Part shown: piece after piece, positions 6,727-14,141 of the stretch | Layout: every line of letters begins with the position of its first letter | Position numbering within the stretch: the stretch's first letter is position 1 | NCBI GenBank assembly: GCA_030606165.1 | Contig: JAUWGZ010000009.1 | Span: forward strand, 1-23,388 | DNA: 23,388 nt | From: Dehalococcoidia bacterium | GTDB lineage: Bacteria > Chloroflexota > Dehalococcoidia > GIF9 > AB-539-J10 | Direction: 5' to 3' | Program-made: the position numbers and the translations under genes | The notes under the pieces: model-generated | Seen by the model: the letters and a program-made list of their open reading frames with translations, nothing else | Databases searched by the model: none | Told to the model about the DNA's origin: nothing

Positions 6727-6951
6727 TTGAAAAACAAAAAGGGAACGATAGCTGCCATTACTGCTGCTGTGGCTGCTTATATGGAAGAGGAAGAAAAGGC
6801 TCTGAGGCCGGCAATGCTTCAGCAAAGGCCATTAATGGTCTCAGGCTCGTGGGGTAGTTCCGGGCATGAGGAGTTGATGAGAATACTCTGGCAGAGAGGA
6901 ATTGCTGCCAGAGTGATGACATTTGGCTGTTATCCTGAGCCGAAGCTCTAA
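6727..6951 (+). CDS. Small subunit of the carboxyltransferase complex (OadG-tail-like)
   Basis: This 74-residue protein starts at TTG with GGAGG (6717-6721) 5 bases upstream. Its first half (GTIAAITAAVAAYMEEE, residues 6-22) resembles the short helical segment found at the C-terminal end of sodium-pump decarboxylase gamma/delta subunits and in stand-alone small subunits next to MmdA-type genes. A Trp- and Gly-containing segment follows (about 40-47). There is no membrane helix. It lies 22 bases after the 12S-type gene and 39 bases before the 5S-type gene, so a structural role in assembling the two carboxyltransferases is likely. The last eight or so codons and the stop fall within a REP-like element (6928-6976), so the natural C-terminus may have been replaced. 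The family assignment is from pattern memory, not a search. Confidence 0.6.
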   Translation: MKNKKGTIAAITAAVAAYMEEEEKALRPAMLQQRPLMVSGSWGSSGHEELMRILWQRGIAARVMTFGCYPEPKL

Positions 6952-6976
6952 GCGAGGCGAAGGACTCGTAATGACA
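6928..6976. repeat. REP-like element overlapping the 3' end of the small-subunit gene
   Basis: The stretch starts TGTTATCCTGAG and ends CTCGTAATGACA; the two ends are imperfect inverted repeats (about 8 of 12 positions). The wording 'ATCCTGAG..GAAG...GAAGGA.TCGTAATGAC' resembles dispersed hairpin repeats I recall from many environmental bacterial genomes. Its 3' end, TCGTAATGACAG, is close to TCGCAATGACAG at 13345-13356. It supplies the final codons and the stop of the 74-residue protein. Confidence 0.45.
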
Positions 6977-6990
6977 GAAAGGAGGAATTT

Positions 6991-8979
6991 ATGAACGAAC
7001 TAGGAAAAGGTCCAATTTTGGCCAAAGATTTAACCACTGATAAGGTTAAGGCGAGGCCGAAGGCTAAGAACCCGGTCAAAATTTGTGACACTACCTTTCG
7101 TGACGGACATCAATGCACATTGGCTACCAGGATGCGAACTGAAGATATGGAATGGATGGCCCCTGAAATGAATCAATGTGGCTTCTACTCTATGGAAGTC
7201 TGGGGAGGGGCAACATTTGACGTGCCCCACCGTTTTTTGGGTGAAGACCCCTGGGACAGACCTCGTAAATTAAAGAAACTCATGCCTGATACTCCGCTGC
7301 AGATGCTTTTACGGGGACAGAATTTGGTGGCTTATCGAAACCATCCCGATGATCTGGTTGATGTCTTCGTGGAGCAAGCTGCTGAAGTGGGCATTGATAT
7401 TTTCCGTGTTTTCGATGCTGTAAATGACGAGCGCAATCATGAACGTGCTGCCAAAGCAATTAAGAAGGCGGGCAAACACTACCAAGGAGCTATATGTTAT
7501 TCACTGACTCAGCCAAGGATGGGTGGGCCGGTCTATAATCTGGAATACTATGTCAAGAAAGCTCGCGTCCTCCAAGACATGGGTGCTGACTCCATTTGTA
7601 TTAAGGATCAGGCTGGGCTTATTTCTCCCTATGATGCCTATGAGTTGGTCAAAGCTCTTAAACAGAACCTGAAGGTTCCTGTTGAGTTGCACACTCACTA
7701 CACCAGTGGACAAGGTTCTATGTCTTTGTTAAAAGCCATTGAAGCTGGGGTGGATATCATTGACACCGCTTTATCTCCCTTCGCCTTGCGCTCCTCACAA
7801 CCGGCTATTGAGCCTCTGGTAGTTGCACTATACGGCACAGACAGGGATACAGGGCTTGACATTGAACAACTATTCAAGTGTGCCCAGATGCTGGAGCAAA
7901 TTGCCCCTAAATACAGAGATTTCCTGGACACATCGGCAATGTCGGTCATTGATACGGGAGTACTGCTCCACCAAATTCCTGGTGGCATGACCACGAACCT
8001 CGTGGCACAACTGAAGCAGGCTAATGCTCTGGACAGGCTGGATGAAGTGCGAGCGGAAACTGCTAAGACCAGAGCCGAACTTGGTTACCCCCCCTTGGTT
8101 ACACCTACAAGCCAGATCGTTGGTGTTCAGGCGGTGCAGAATGTCCTGGTTGAGCGCTATAAGATGATCCCAAAGGAAACCAAGGATTATTGCTGGGGAC
8201 TTTACGGTAAGTCGCCAGCGCCGATCGATGAGAAAATCCAGAAAATGGTGCTCAAGGGCTACGAAAGGGGTGAAGAGCCAATCGAGTGCCGGGCTGCTGA
8301 TATGTTAGAGCCAGAACTGGAAAAAGCCAGGAAGGAGTCTAAAGAATTTGCCAAAAATATCCAGGATGTGCTTACCTGTGCTCTTTATCCCACTACCGGC
8401 TCGCGCTTCTTGAAATATAAATATGGCATAGATAAAACTATTCCCGACGATTGGAAACCTCCCCGTGCTCCTAAGACCCTTGAGGAGGTGAAAAAAGAGG
8501 ATGAACTTATCGCCAAAGCTAAAGCTGGCGAGCTGTCGGAAAAACCGGAGAAAGCTGTCCCTGAAAAGGGGCCCGGTGTAAGGACATTCAATGTTTTTGT
8601 TGAGGATGAATACTATGAAGTGGATGTGGAGGCTGTGGGGGGTTCTCCAACTTTCACTGTTTCTCCACGAGCAAGTGCCGTTGCTCCCTCACCTACACCA
8701 TCTACGACTATAAAGGCACCCCCCAAGGTAGAGGAAAAAAAAGCGCCACCTGCTGCAGTTGCTGAGGGGACAAAGGTACTTGCCCCCATGCCTGGTATGA
8801 TTATCCGCTGTTTGGTTAATGTAGCTGATAAAGTAAAGGCTGGTGATACGCTGCTTATCCTGGAGGCAATGAAGATGCAAAATACTATTTCAGCCCCCGT
8901 TGATGGAGTGGTTAAGGCGGTCGGCTTCGGACCTGGAGATTCAGTAAACATGGGTGATATCTTAGCTGTTATTGCTTGA
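6991..8979 (+). CDS. 5S-type carboxyltransferase fused to biotin carrier (OadA/PycB-like)
   Basis: This 662-residue protein moves CO2 between carboxybiotin and pyruvate/oxaloacetate. Residues 30-300 are an HMGL-like TIM barrel with metal-site residues D38 in RDGHQ, K205 in CIKDQAG (the likely carbamylated lysine) and H234/H236 in HTHYTSG. Residues about 320-500 are the conserved PYC/OADA domain (IPGGM, SQIVGVQAV, YGKSPAP). A Pro/Ala-rich linker (about 560-592) leads to a biotinyl domain with EAMKMQ, whose biotinylated lysine is K628. Propionibacterium carries the same parts as separate 5S and 1.3S subunits. AAAGGAGG lies just upstream of the ATG. With the 12S-type gene upstream and mdh downstream, a methylmalonyl-CoA:pyruvate transcarboxylase is the favoured reading. 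Pyruvate carboxylase subunit B, with its biotin carboxylase elsewhere, or oxaloacetate decarboxylase alpha remain possible. Confidence 0.92.
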   Translation: MNELGKGPILAKDLTTDKVKARPKAKNPVKICDTTFRDGHQCTLATRMRTEDMEWMAPEMNQCGFYSMEVWGGATFDVPHRFLGEDPWDRPRKLKKLMPDTPLQMLLRGQNLVAYRNHPDDLVDVFVEQAAEVGIDIFRVFDAVNDERNHERAAKAIKKAGKHYQGAICYSLTQPRMGGPVYNLEYYVKKARVLQDMGADSICIKDQAGLISPYDAYELVKALKQNLKVPVELHTHYTSGQGSMSLLKAIEAGVDIIDTALSPFALRSSQPAIEPLVVALYGTDRDTGLDIEQLFKCAQMLEQIAPKYRDFLDTSAMSVIDTGVLLHQIPGGMTTNLVAQLKQANALDRLDEVRAETAKTRAELGYPPLVTPTSQIVGVQAVQNVLVERYKMIPKETKDYCWGLYGKSPAPIDEKIQKMVLKGYERGEEPIECRAADMLEPELEKARKESKEFAKNIQDVLTCALYPTTGSRFLKYKYGIDKTIPDDWKPPRAPKTLEEVKKEDELIAKAKAGELSEKPEKAVPEKGPGVRTFNVFVEDEYYEVDVEAVGGSPTFTVSPRASAVAPSPTPSTTIKAPPKVEEKKAPPAAVAEGTKVLAPMPGMIIRCLVNVADKVKAGDTLLILEAMKMQNTISAPVDGVVKAVGFGPGDSVNMGDILAVIA

Positions 8980-9006
8980 ATTTCTCATTATATTGGAATG
9001 GGCAAT

Positions 9007-9963
9007 ATGGAAGGAATCAACAGGGAGGTAAATACGAAGCACAGCAAGGTTTCTATAATTGGCGCGGGCAATGTCGGTGCCACTTGTGCTTTCAGGATTG
9101 CTGAAAAAGGGTATGCGGACATTGTGTTGCTAGACATAATTGAAGGGCTTCCTCAGGGCAAGGGACTGGATATGGTGGATGCCACCCCCATAATCGATTC
9201 GGACGCTAAGATTATTGGAACTAATGACTACGAAGAAACTGCCAATTCAGATATTGTGGTCATCACCTCGGGTGTATCGCGTAAACCTGGGATGAGCCGG
9301 GATGACCTGGTGCTCACCAACATGAAGATAGTCCGGGAGGTCACCGAGAAAGTTGTCCGGTATTCATCTAACTGCATAATTATCATGGTGACCAATCCTT
9401 TGGATGCCATGACTCAGTTAGCTCTTCATATAAGTAAGTTCCCTCGGAATAGAGTATTTGGGCAGTCTGGCATCCTCGACAGTGCCAGGTTTCGGACTTT
9501 CATCGCTCAAGAACTCAATGTCTCAGTAAAGGATGTATCCACCTGTGTTTTAGGCGGGCATGGTGATACGATGGTGTCAATCACCAGACTTTGTAAAGTC
9601 GGCGGTGTTCCTATTACCGAACTTCTGCCTAAAGAGAAGATTGATAGCTTGGTGGAGCGCACAGTTAAGGGCGGAGGTGAAATAGTAAGCTTGCTTAAAA
9701 CGGGCAGTGCCTTTTATGCCCCAGCGGCAGCCATAGCTCAAATGGTGGATGCCATAATATTGGATAAAAAAGAGATATTGCCTTGCGCTGCCTACCTGGA
9801 GGGGGAATACGGCATCAATGGGGTGGTTGTAGGGGTTCCTGTCAAATTGGGCAAAAGCGGCATTGAGCAGATAATAGAGCACGACTTGACCCCTGAGGAA
9901 GATGCGGCATTGAAGAAATCAGCCGATGCCGTGCGAGAGCTAGTCGAGGTCATGAACTTATGA
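9007..9963 (+). CDS. mdh: Malate dehydrogenase (LDH-like type)
   Basis: This catalyses NAD(H)-dependent interconversion of malate and oxaloacetate in the cytoplasm. The protein is 318 residues from ATG 9007. It has the Rossmann G19-x-G21-x-x-G24 motif (IIGAGNVGAT) and D43 at the end of the second strand, which favours NAD. The active-site loop SRKPGMSRDD carries R92 and R98; an Arg where lactate dehydrogenase has Gln marks it as malate dehydrogenase. VTNPLD, LDSAR (D158, R161) and the catalytic H185 in GGHGDTM complete the site. An in-frame ATG at 8998 would add three residues; neither start has a strong ribosome site, though GGG precedes 9007 by 4 bases. It sits 27 bases after the biotin-carrier fusion and 15 before fumarase alpha, so oxaloacetate made by the first is passed to the second. 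Confidence 0.95.
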   Translation: MEGINREVNTKHSKVSIIGAGNVGATCAFRIAEKGYADIVLLDIIEGLPQGKGLDMVDATPIIDSDAKIIGTNDYEETANSDIVVITSGVSRKPGMSRDDLVLTNMKIVREVTEKVVRYSSNCIIIMVTNPLDAMTQLALHISKFPRNRVFGQSGILDSARFRTFIAQELNVSVKDVSTCVLGGHGDTMVSITRLCKVGGVPITELLPKEKIDSLVERTVKGGGEIVSLLKTGSAFYAPAAAIAQMVDAIILDKKEILPCAAYLEGEYGINGVVVGVPVKLGKSGIEQIIEHDLTPEEDAALKKSADAVRELVEVMNL

Positions 9964-9978
9964 TGAATGTTAGGTGCA

Positions 9979-10824
9979 ATGAGAGAAATTCAGGCTGGTG
10001 ACGTAACGAACACCGTAGCCCGTTTATTTGAGCATTCCTGCCATTATTTGCCCCCGGACGTGATAATTGCTCTGAAGCAAGCAAGGGAAAAAGAAAAATC
10101 TCCTGTTTGCCGTGATGTACTGGGTAGAATCCTGGAAAATGTGGAGATTGCCGGAAAAGAACAAATTCCTCTTTGCCAGGACACCGGTGCCGCTGTAGTC
10201 ATGCTGGAACTAGGCCAGGAAGTACACATAACCAATGGAGACCTTTATACAGCAGTCAATGAAGGAGTACGCCTGGGGTATGATAATGGTTATTTGCGTA
10301 AATCCATAGTGAATCAGCCTTGTTTTGCCAGGGTAAACACCACAGATAACACACCAGCTATGATTCATACCGATATAGTTCCCGGAGGCAGGCTGAAAAT
10401 TAGCATCTTGCCCAAAGGCGGTGGCTCGGAAAATTGTTCTCGCCTGACTGTTCTAACTCCAGCTAAGGGACGCCAGGGGGTGATAGATTTTGTCGTCGAC
10501 CTTGTTGACGAGGTTGGTAGCAATCCTTGCCCACCGGTTATTATTGGTGTCGGCATAGGTGGGACGACGGACAAGGCCATGTTTATAGCCAAGAAGGTGC
10601 TGCTACGCAAAGTTGGTGAGCCGAGCCCTGACCCTGAGGTTGCCGATTTAGAGAGGGAAATTCTGGAGAGAGTTAACAATCTGGGCATCGGTGCCATGGG
10701 CTATGGTGGCACAGTTACTGCCTTAGCGGTTCACGTGGAAACCTTCCCTTGCCATATTGCCAGCATGCCTGTAGCAGTTAACATGCAGTGCTGGTGCGCT
10801 CGCCGTGAAGAAGCAATCCTGTAA
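9979..10824 (+). CDS. Class I fumarate hydratase, alpha subunit
   Basis: This is the [4Fe-4S]-bearing subunit of a two-subunit, oxygen-sensitive fumarase (FumA/TtdA N-terminal type) that interconverts malate and fumarate. The 281-residue protein carries the three cluster cysteines: C66 in PLCQDTG, C153 in GGGSENCS and C184 in NPCPPVIIGVGIGG. These motifs are fully conserved. Length is normal for a separate alpha subunit. I prefer ATG 9979 because AGGTG lies just upstream and the family typically starts near MREI; an in-frame ATG at 9967, 3 bases after the mdh stop, would add four residues. L-tartrate dehydratase has the same domains, but the position between mdh and the beta subunit supports fumarase. 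Confidence 0.94.
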   Translation: MREIQAGDVTNTVARLFEHSCHYLPPDVIIALKQAREKEKSPVCRDVLGRILENVEIAGKEQIPLCQDTGAAVVMLELGQEVHITNGDLYTAVNEGVRLGYDNGYLRKSIVNQPCFARVNTTDNTPAMIHTDIVPGGRLKISILPKGGGSENCSRLTVLTPAKGRQGVIDFVVDLVDEVGSNPCPPVIIGVGIGGTTDKAMFIAKKVLLRKVGEPSPDPEVADLEREILERVNNLGIGAMGYGGTVTALAVHVETFPCHIASMPVAVNMQCWCARREEAIL

Positions 10825-10903
10825 AGTGATTGAAAGTGTAAGAGGGCTTTGAGGTAAAAATCGGGCTGGAAGCAAAGAGTAATGGTAATGTAGGTTGAGA
10901 GCT

Positions 10904-11461
10904 ATGTATAAGAAGTTTACGCTCCCTTTAACTGACGAAGTCTTGAAAGACCTCAAAGCCGGGGACAATCTTTTGCTTACCGGGGTCATCTATACCGCCC
11001 GCGATGCCGCTCATAAAAGGATGGTCGAAGCTCTGGACCATGGGAAGTCTCTGCCTTTCGATATCAAAGGAGCAACCATATATTACATGAGTCCCACTCC
11101 GGCCAGGCCGGGAAGGATAATCGGCTCAGCTGGCCCCACCACCAGTGGGAGGATGGATGCTTATGCCCCTCGCTTGATTGCTGAAGGGCTGAAGGGGATG
11201 ATTGGCAAGGGCTCGCGGTCCAAAGCGGTGAAAGATGCTATGGTGAAGCACAAAGCAGTCTACCTGGGTGCAATCGGCGGTGCTGGGGCCATAATGTCTA
11301 AGAGCATCAAGGGGGTAGAGATTATAGCCTACGAAGAACTTGGCGCTGGGGCCATTAGCCGTCTGGAGGTGGAAAACTTTCCTGTTACGGTAGTAAACGA
11401 CATCTACGGTGGCGACCTCTACGAAGAAGGCAAAGCCAAATACCAGGTCAAAGCCTCCTGA
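10904..11461 (+). CDS. Class I fumarate hydratase, beta subunit
   Basis: This is the C-terminal-type subunit of the two-subunit fumarase, 185 residues from ATG 10904. Recognisable blocks are PLTDEVLKDLKAGD (8-21), the TARDAAHKR segment with R33, D34 and H37, the substrate loop GPTTSGRMD (77-85), and GAIGGAGA further on. A TTG at 10895 would add three residues, but relatives begin with a short lead into the PLT motif. There is a 79-base gap after the alpha subunit, larger than elsewhere in this operon; I saw no promoter in it. This is the last gene of the operon and it converges on the endonuclease-like gene, with 71 bases between them that contain only a small CGAAATTTTCG palindrome. Confidence 0.94.
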   Translation: MYKKFTLPLTDEVLKDLKAGDNLLLTGVIYTARDAAHKRMVEALDHGKSLPFDIKGATIYYMSPTPARPGRIIGSAGPTTSGRMDAYAPRLIAEGLKGMIGKGSRSKAVKDAMVKHKAVYLGAIGGAGAIMSKSIKGVEIIAYEELGAGAISRLEVENFPVTVVNDIYGGDLYEEGKAKYQVKAS

Positions 11462-11532
11462 TTATAGTTAATCGCAAAAATCCCTTTTGTAGCTATTTAG
11501 AAGAGCGAAGCGAAATTTTCGTGGGGTACTAG

Positions 11533-12381
11533 CTAGGGGAGAGCTCGGTAGGTTTGCTGGAGGAGCAGCGCATCCTTTTCCAAATAAGGCACACTCTCGC
11601 AAATGACTACTCCTTTTGCCTTCCGTTCCTTTAGGGCTTTAAGTAGCCCCGTATATTGGAAGTCTGAGTCCGGGAGCATTAAATGCTTGATTTCGCCCTT
11701 CTTACCGTAAGCAATCCCGGAGAGATGGATGTGCATATTATCTAAGGCTCGCCTGCCTAATTTCCCTTCAATCTGGTTTAAGATATCGAGAAACTCTTGA
11801 TAGGAATTAGCCTTTCCTGTCCGGGCATGCCAATGAGAAAAATCAAGGCAAGGGGCAACTCCTTCTATCTCGCTGCTAAGCTGAAGTATTTCCTCCAAGG
11901 CGCCAAATTGAGAAGGTTTTCCGGTAACTTCAGGGGAAATACTTACCTTATTGCCTTCGTTCCTCAGGATGTTCATTATCTCCTCTAGGTGCCTTTTGAC
12001 CACGGTGTAGGTCTCTGCGGGGGTGCTTTTGAGATAAAAGGCGGCGTGGAAGGTAATACTTCTGGCGCCGAAAAGAGCGGCAATGCGAGCAGTTTGCAGT
12101 ATCCTTTCTTTGCTCATGTGTATCTTCTCTGGCTCAACGGCATTCAGGTTTATAAAGTAAGGTCCGTGAGCAGTGAGCACTACCTTCTTTCTTGCTGCTA
12201 ATTCTCCCACCGAGACAGCAACCTTAGGGCTCATCCTTACACCCTGGACAAATTCTACCTCCATGCAGCCGAGGCCGAGCTCAGCAATGCGCTCAATGCC
12301 AGCCTCGGTGGAACGGAGTTTAGCACTCACAGGGACACCGCCTGTTCCGAAAAGGAGTTCGTCTGTTTCGTTTGGATTCAT
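11533..12381 (-). CDS. Endonuclease IV-like TIM-barrel metalloprotein
   Basis: This 282-residue protein belongs to the AP endonuclease 2/xylose isomerase-like TIM-barrel superfamily, in the form that resembles archaeal endonuclease IV. The expected zinc ligands are in order: H72 (AHGPY), H112 (FHAAF), E151 (SPEVTG), D180 and H183 (LDFSHWHAR), H217 and H219 (MHIHLSG) and E262 (CESVPY). The GLGCMEVEFV segment near the N-terminus is also typical. The family nicks DNA 5' to abasic sites; whether this member does so or acts on a sugar-like substrate is inferred only from the ligand set. ATG 12381 is preceded by AGGGAAG. It lies 12 bases after the pabC-like gene, so it is probably co-transcribed with it. 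Confidence 0.85.
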   Translation of the reverse strand: MNPNETDELLFGTGGVPVSAKLRSTEAGIERIAELGLGCMEVEFVQGVRMSPKVAVSVGELAARKKVVLTAHGPYFINLNAVEPEKIHMSKERILQTARIAALFGARSITFHAAFYLKSTPAETYTVVKRHLEEIMNILRNEGNKVSISPEVTGKPSQFGALEEILQLSSEIEGVAPCLDFSHWHARTGKANSYQEFLDILNQIEGKLGRRALDNMHIHLSGIAYGKKGEIKHLMLPDSDFQYTGLLKALKERKAKGVVICESVPYLEKDALLLQQTYRALP

Positions 12382-12393
12382 GGCTTCCCTTGT

Positions 12394-13257
12394 CTATTGT
12401 AATGCTTCGTTCACAAGTTTTCTATAGGCAGCCAGCAATTCTTTGGTCGGCTGACCGGGTTTACCTGTGCCGATAGGCTTACCCTCAAACCTGGTCAAGG
12501 GCATAAGCTCCAGTATGGAATTGGTGATAAAGGCTTCTTCGGCCTCAATTAGTTCCTTTAACTCCACCTGTCTTTCCAGGGTTTTGATATTTGCAGCCCG
12601 AGCTATTTCCAAGACTGCCTCTCTGGTGATTCCAGGCAGTACGCCACTTTCCAAAGAGGGAGTGATAAGCTCTCCATTACTCGCCAGGAAGATGTTAGTC
12701 GTGCTGCCTTCGACCAGGTAGCCCTGTTCATTGAGCAAGATGGCTTCATCGCATCCAGCAGCCCTGGCTGCCATCCGGGCGAGAATATTTTCAATATAGC
12801 AGGTAGACTTTAGTCGGGATAAGGGCGACTGGCTATTGCGGCACAGGGAGGATAGCGCTGCTTTAAACCCCGATTCATATTTTTCCGGTGGTAAGGGAAC
12901 AAGGTTTCCGGCAGTGATTAAGACGGTAGGGCTGGAGCATGTGCTTGGGTCAGGCGTCATGTCGCCTTCTCCGGCCGAAACGGTGAGCCTCAGGCGGGCG
13001 TCCTTGAGCTTATTAGCATCTAAAGTTTTAGTGCAAGCGGCTTCTAAGTCAGAAGCGGTCAGCCTGTTTACCAAACCAATGCTCTCGGCAGAGTGGCGAA
13101 GGCGGGCGAGGTGATGGTCGAGGCGAAAGATATGCCCTTGGTAAGCCCGCATGGTCTCGAATAACCCGTATCCGTAAAGGAAGCCATGGTCGAAGGGAGA
13201 TAGCTTAGCCTTGGAGCGGGGGATAAGTCGGCCGTTAAGATAAATAATTTCTGCCAT
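12394..13257 (-). CDS. Class IV PLP aminotransferase, probably aminodeoxychorismate lyase
   Basis: This 287-residue fold-type IV PLP enzyme has the family's opening (FDHGFLYGYGLFETMRAYQG, 22-41), the likely PLP lysine K150 in RLKSTCYIEN, E183 in LVEGSTTNIF and GVLPGITR (205-212). The family includes 4-amino-4-deoxychorismate lyase (PabC), branched-chain aminotransferase (IlvE) and D-amino-acid aminotransferase. Proximity to pabA on the same strand favours PabC, giving p-aminobenzoate for folate. IlvE remains possible, since leucine/isoleucine genes lie across the divergent promoter. I start at ATG 13257, where MAEIIYLNG matches relatives. The frame stays open for 18 more codons upstream, but these lie in a dispersed repeat (13274-13354) and look non-genuine. 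No pabB is in the window. Confidence 0.85.
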   Translation of the reverse strand: MAEIIYLNGRLIPRSKAKLSPFDHGFLYGYGLFETMRAYQGHIFRLDHHLARLRHSAESIGLVNRLTASDLEAACTKTLDANKLKDARLRLTVSAGEGDMTPDPSTCSSPTVLITAGNLVPLPPEKYESGFKAALSSLCRNSQSPLSRLKSTCYIENILARMAARAAGCDEAILLNEQGYLVEGSTTNIFLASNGELITPSLESGVLPGITREAVLEIARAANIKTLERQVELKELIEAEEAFITNSILELMPLTRFEGKPIGTGKPGQPTKELLAAYRKLVNEALQ

Positions 13258-13273
13258 GATTTCAACTCTGCTC

Positions 13274-13354
13274 GTCATTGCGAGGCACCTAAGTGCCGAA
13301 GCAATCCCCAAGAATGCCCTGCCACCGAGATTGCTTCACTTCGTTCGCAATGAC
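13274..13354. repeat. REP/MITE-like hairpin element between pabA and pabC
   Basis: The ends GTCATTGCGA (13274-13283) and TCGCAATGAC (13345-13354) are exact reverse complements, and so are the inner blocks GAAGCAATC (13298-13306) and GATTGCTTC (13329-13337). The 81-bp element can therefore fold into a long interrupted hairpin. The same words occur at 16358-16385, so it is a dispersed family in this genome. It fills most of the 150-base gap between pabA and the pabC-like gene. Confidence 0.85.
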
Positions 13355-13407
13355 AGGTGGCGTCGGTAATAGTAAATGAGGCTTATAATGGTGTCGCTTC
13401 ACGTTAG

Positions 13408-13998
13408 TTAAATACTACCTTCGTCCCGGACTGGCCGGGCAAAACCAAGAAAGTTAGTTAAAAGGTTATGTCCTGCTTCAGTGAGGATGGATTCGGGGTG
13501 AAACTGAACCCCCTCCACTACATAATCTCGGTGTCTCACTCCCATTATTATCCCTTCACGAGTTTTGGCAGTGACTTCGAGGCAGGATGGAAATCCCTCA
13601 GCTTCGATAATTAAGGAATGGTAGCGTGTTGCTGGAAAGGGATTGGGTAAGCCCTGATAGATAGTTTTGCCATCGTGGTGGATAATGGAGGTCTTGCCGT
13701 GGACTGGCAATGTCCGGCCAATTTTACCCCCATAGACGTAGCCAATGCATTGATGCCCCAAACACACCCCCAGTATAGGGATTTTCCCACCAAAGTGCCG
13801 CATTACCTCATTGGAGATGCCTGCTTCCAGGGGAGTACCAGGTCCTGGGGAGACGACGATATGACTGGGGGCTAGCTCTTCGATTTGAGCCAAAGTTATC
13901 TTGTCATTGCGATAGACCACTGGTTGCCAGCCCAGTTCCCCCAGGTATTGGGCAAGGTTGTAAACAAAGGAATCGTAGTTGTCTATTATCAGCACCAT
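13408..13998 (-). CDS. pabA: Glutamine amidotransferase PabA/TrpG
   Basis: This 196-residue class I glutamine amidotransferase supplies ammonia to aminodeoxychorismate synthase (PabB) or anthranilate synthase (TrpE). The opening IDNYDSFVYNL (5-15), the oxyanion strand SPGPGTP (50-56), nucleophile C79 in GVCLGHQ and the H167/E169 pair in QFHPES are intact. Length is normal for a stand-alone subunit. The neighbouring pabC-like gene favours the folate role, but enzymes of this family often serve both pathways and no synthase subunit is present here. Transcription probably starts from the TTGTCA/TATAAT promoter at 14094-14065, divergent from leuA. Confidence 0.92.
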   Translation of the reverse strand: MVLIIDNYDSFVYNLAQYLGELGWQPVVYRNDKITLAQIEELAPSHIVVSPGPGTPLEAGISNEVMRHFGGKIPILGVCLGHQCIGYVYGGKIGRTLPVHGKTSIIHHDGKTIYQGLPNPFPATRYHSLIIEAEGFPSCLEVTAKTREGIIMGVRHRDYVVEGVQFHPESILTEAGHNLLTNFLGFARPVRDEGSI

Positions 13999-14064
13999 TT
14001 TTCAGCTTGTTGCCAGGATAGAATAGCCCTGCTTCTCCCAGTGTGGTTAATTTCTTAGTACTAA

Positions 14065-14094
14065 ATTATATCTCCACCTGGCCGTCATTGACAA
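14065..14094 (-). promoter_or_regulatory. Promoter of pabA (minus strand)
   Basis: Read on the minus strand, TTGTCA (14094-14089), an 18-base spacer and a perfect TATAAT (14070-14065) match the sigma-70 consensus at 11 of 12 positions. The predicted start near 14058 gives a leader of about 60 bases before the pabA ATG at 13998. Its -35 hexamer overlaps that of the divergent leuA-side promoter. Confidence 0.65.
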
Positions 14095-14116
14095 ATTTGT
14101 CTTTGGCGTTTATCCT
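14088..14116 (+). promoter_or_regulatory. Promoter of the leuA leader (plus strand)
   Basis: TTGACA (14088-14093), a 17-base spacer and TATCCT (14111-14116) give a perfect -35 and a 4 of 6 match at -10. The predicted start near 14123 leaves a leader of about 230 bases before leuA, interrupted after about 50 bases by a terminator-like hairpin. Confidence 0.55.
14090..14101. promoter_or_regulatory. 12-bp palindrome between the divergent promoters (candidate operator)
   Basis: GACAAATTTGTC is a perfect inverted repeat lying across the shared -35 region of the pabA and leuA promoters. A protein bound here would block or influence both. No regulator gene is nearby, and the palindrome arises partly from the two overlapping -35 hexamers themselves. 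Confidence 0.4.
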
Positions 14117-14141
14117 ATTCATCGTTGTTTCCTTACAAGCA

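Noticed and set aside
5151..8979. Sodium-pumping oxaloacetate or methylmalonyl-CoA decarboxylase
   Set aside because: No beta subunit with many membrane helices is present and the small subunit lacks a membrane helix; kept only as an alternative should such a gene be found elsewhere.
13258..13311. An 18-codon N-terminal extension of the class IV aminotransferase
   Set aside because: The extra codons lie within the 81-bp hairpin repeat and relatives begin at the MAEIIYLNG position.
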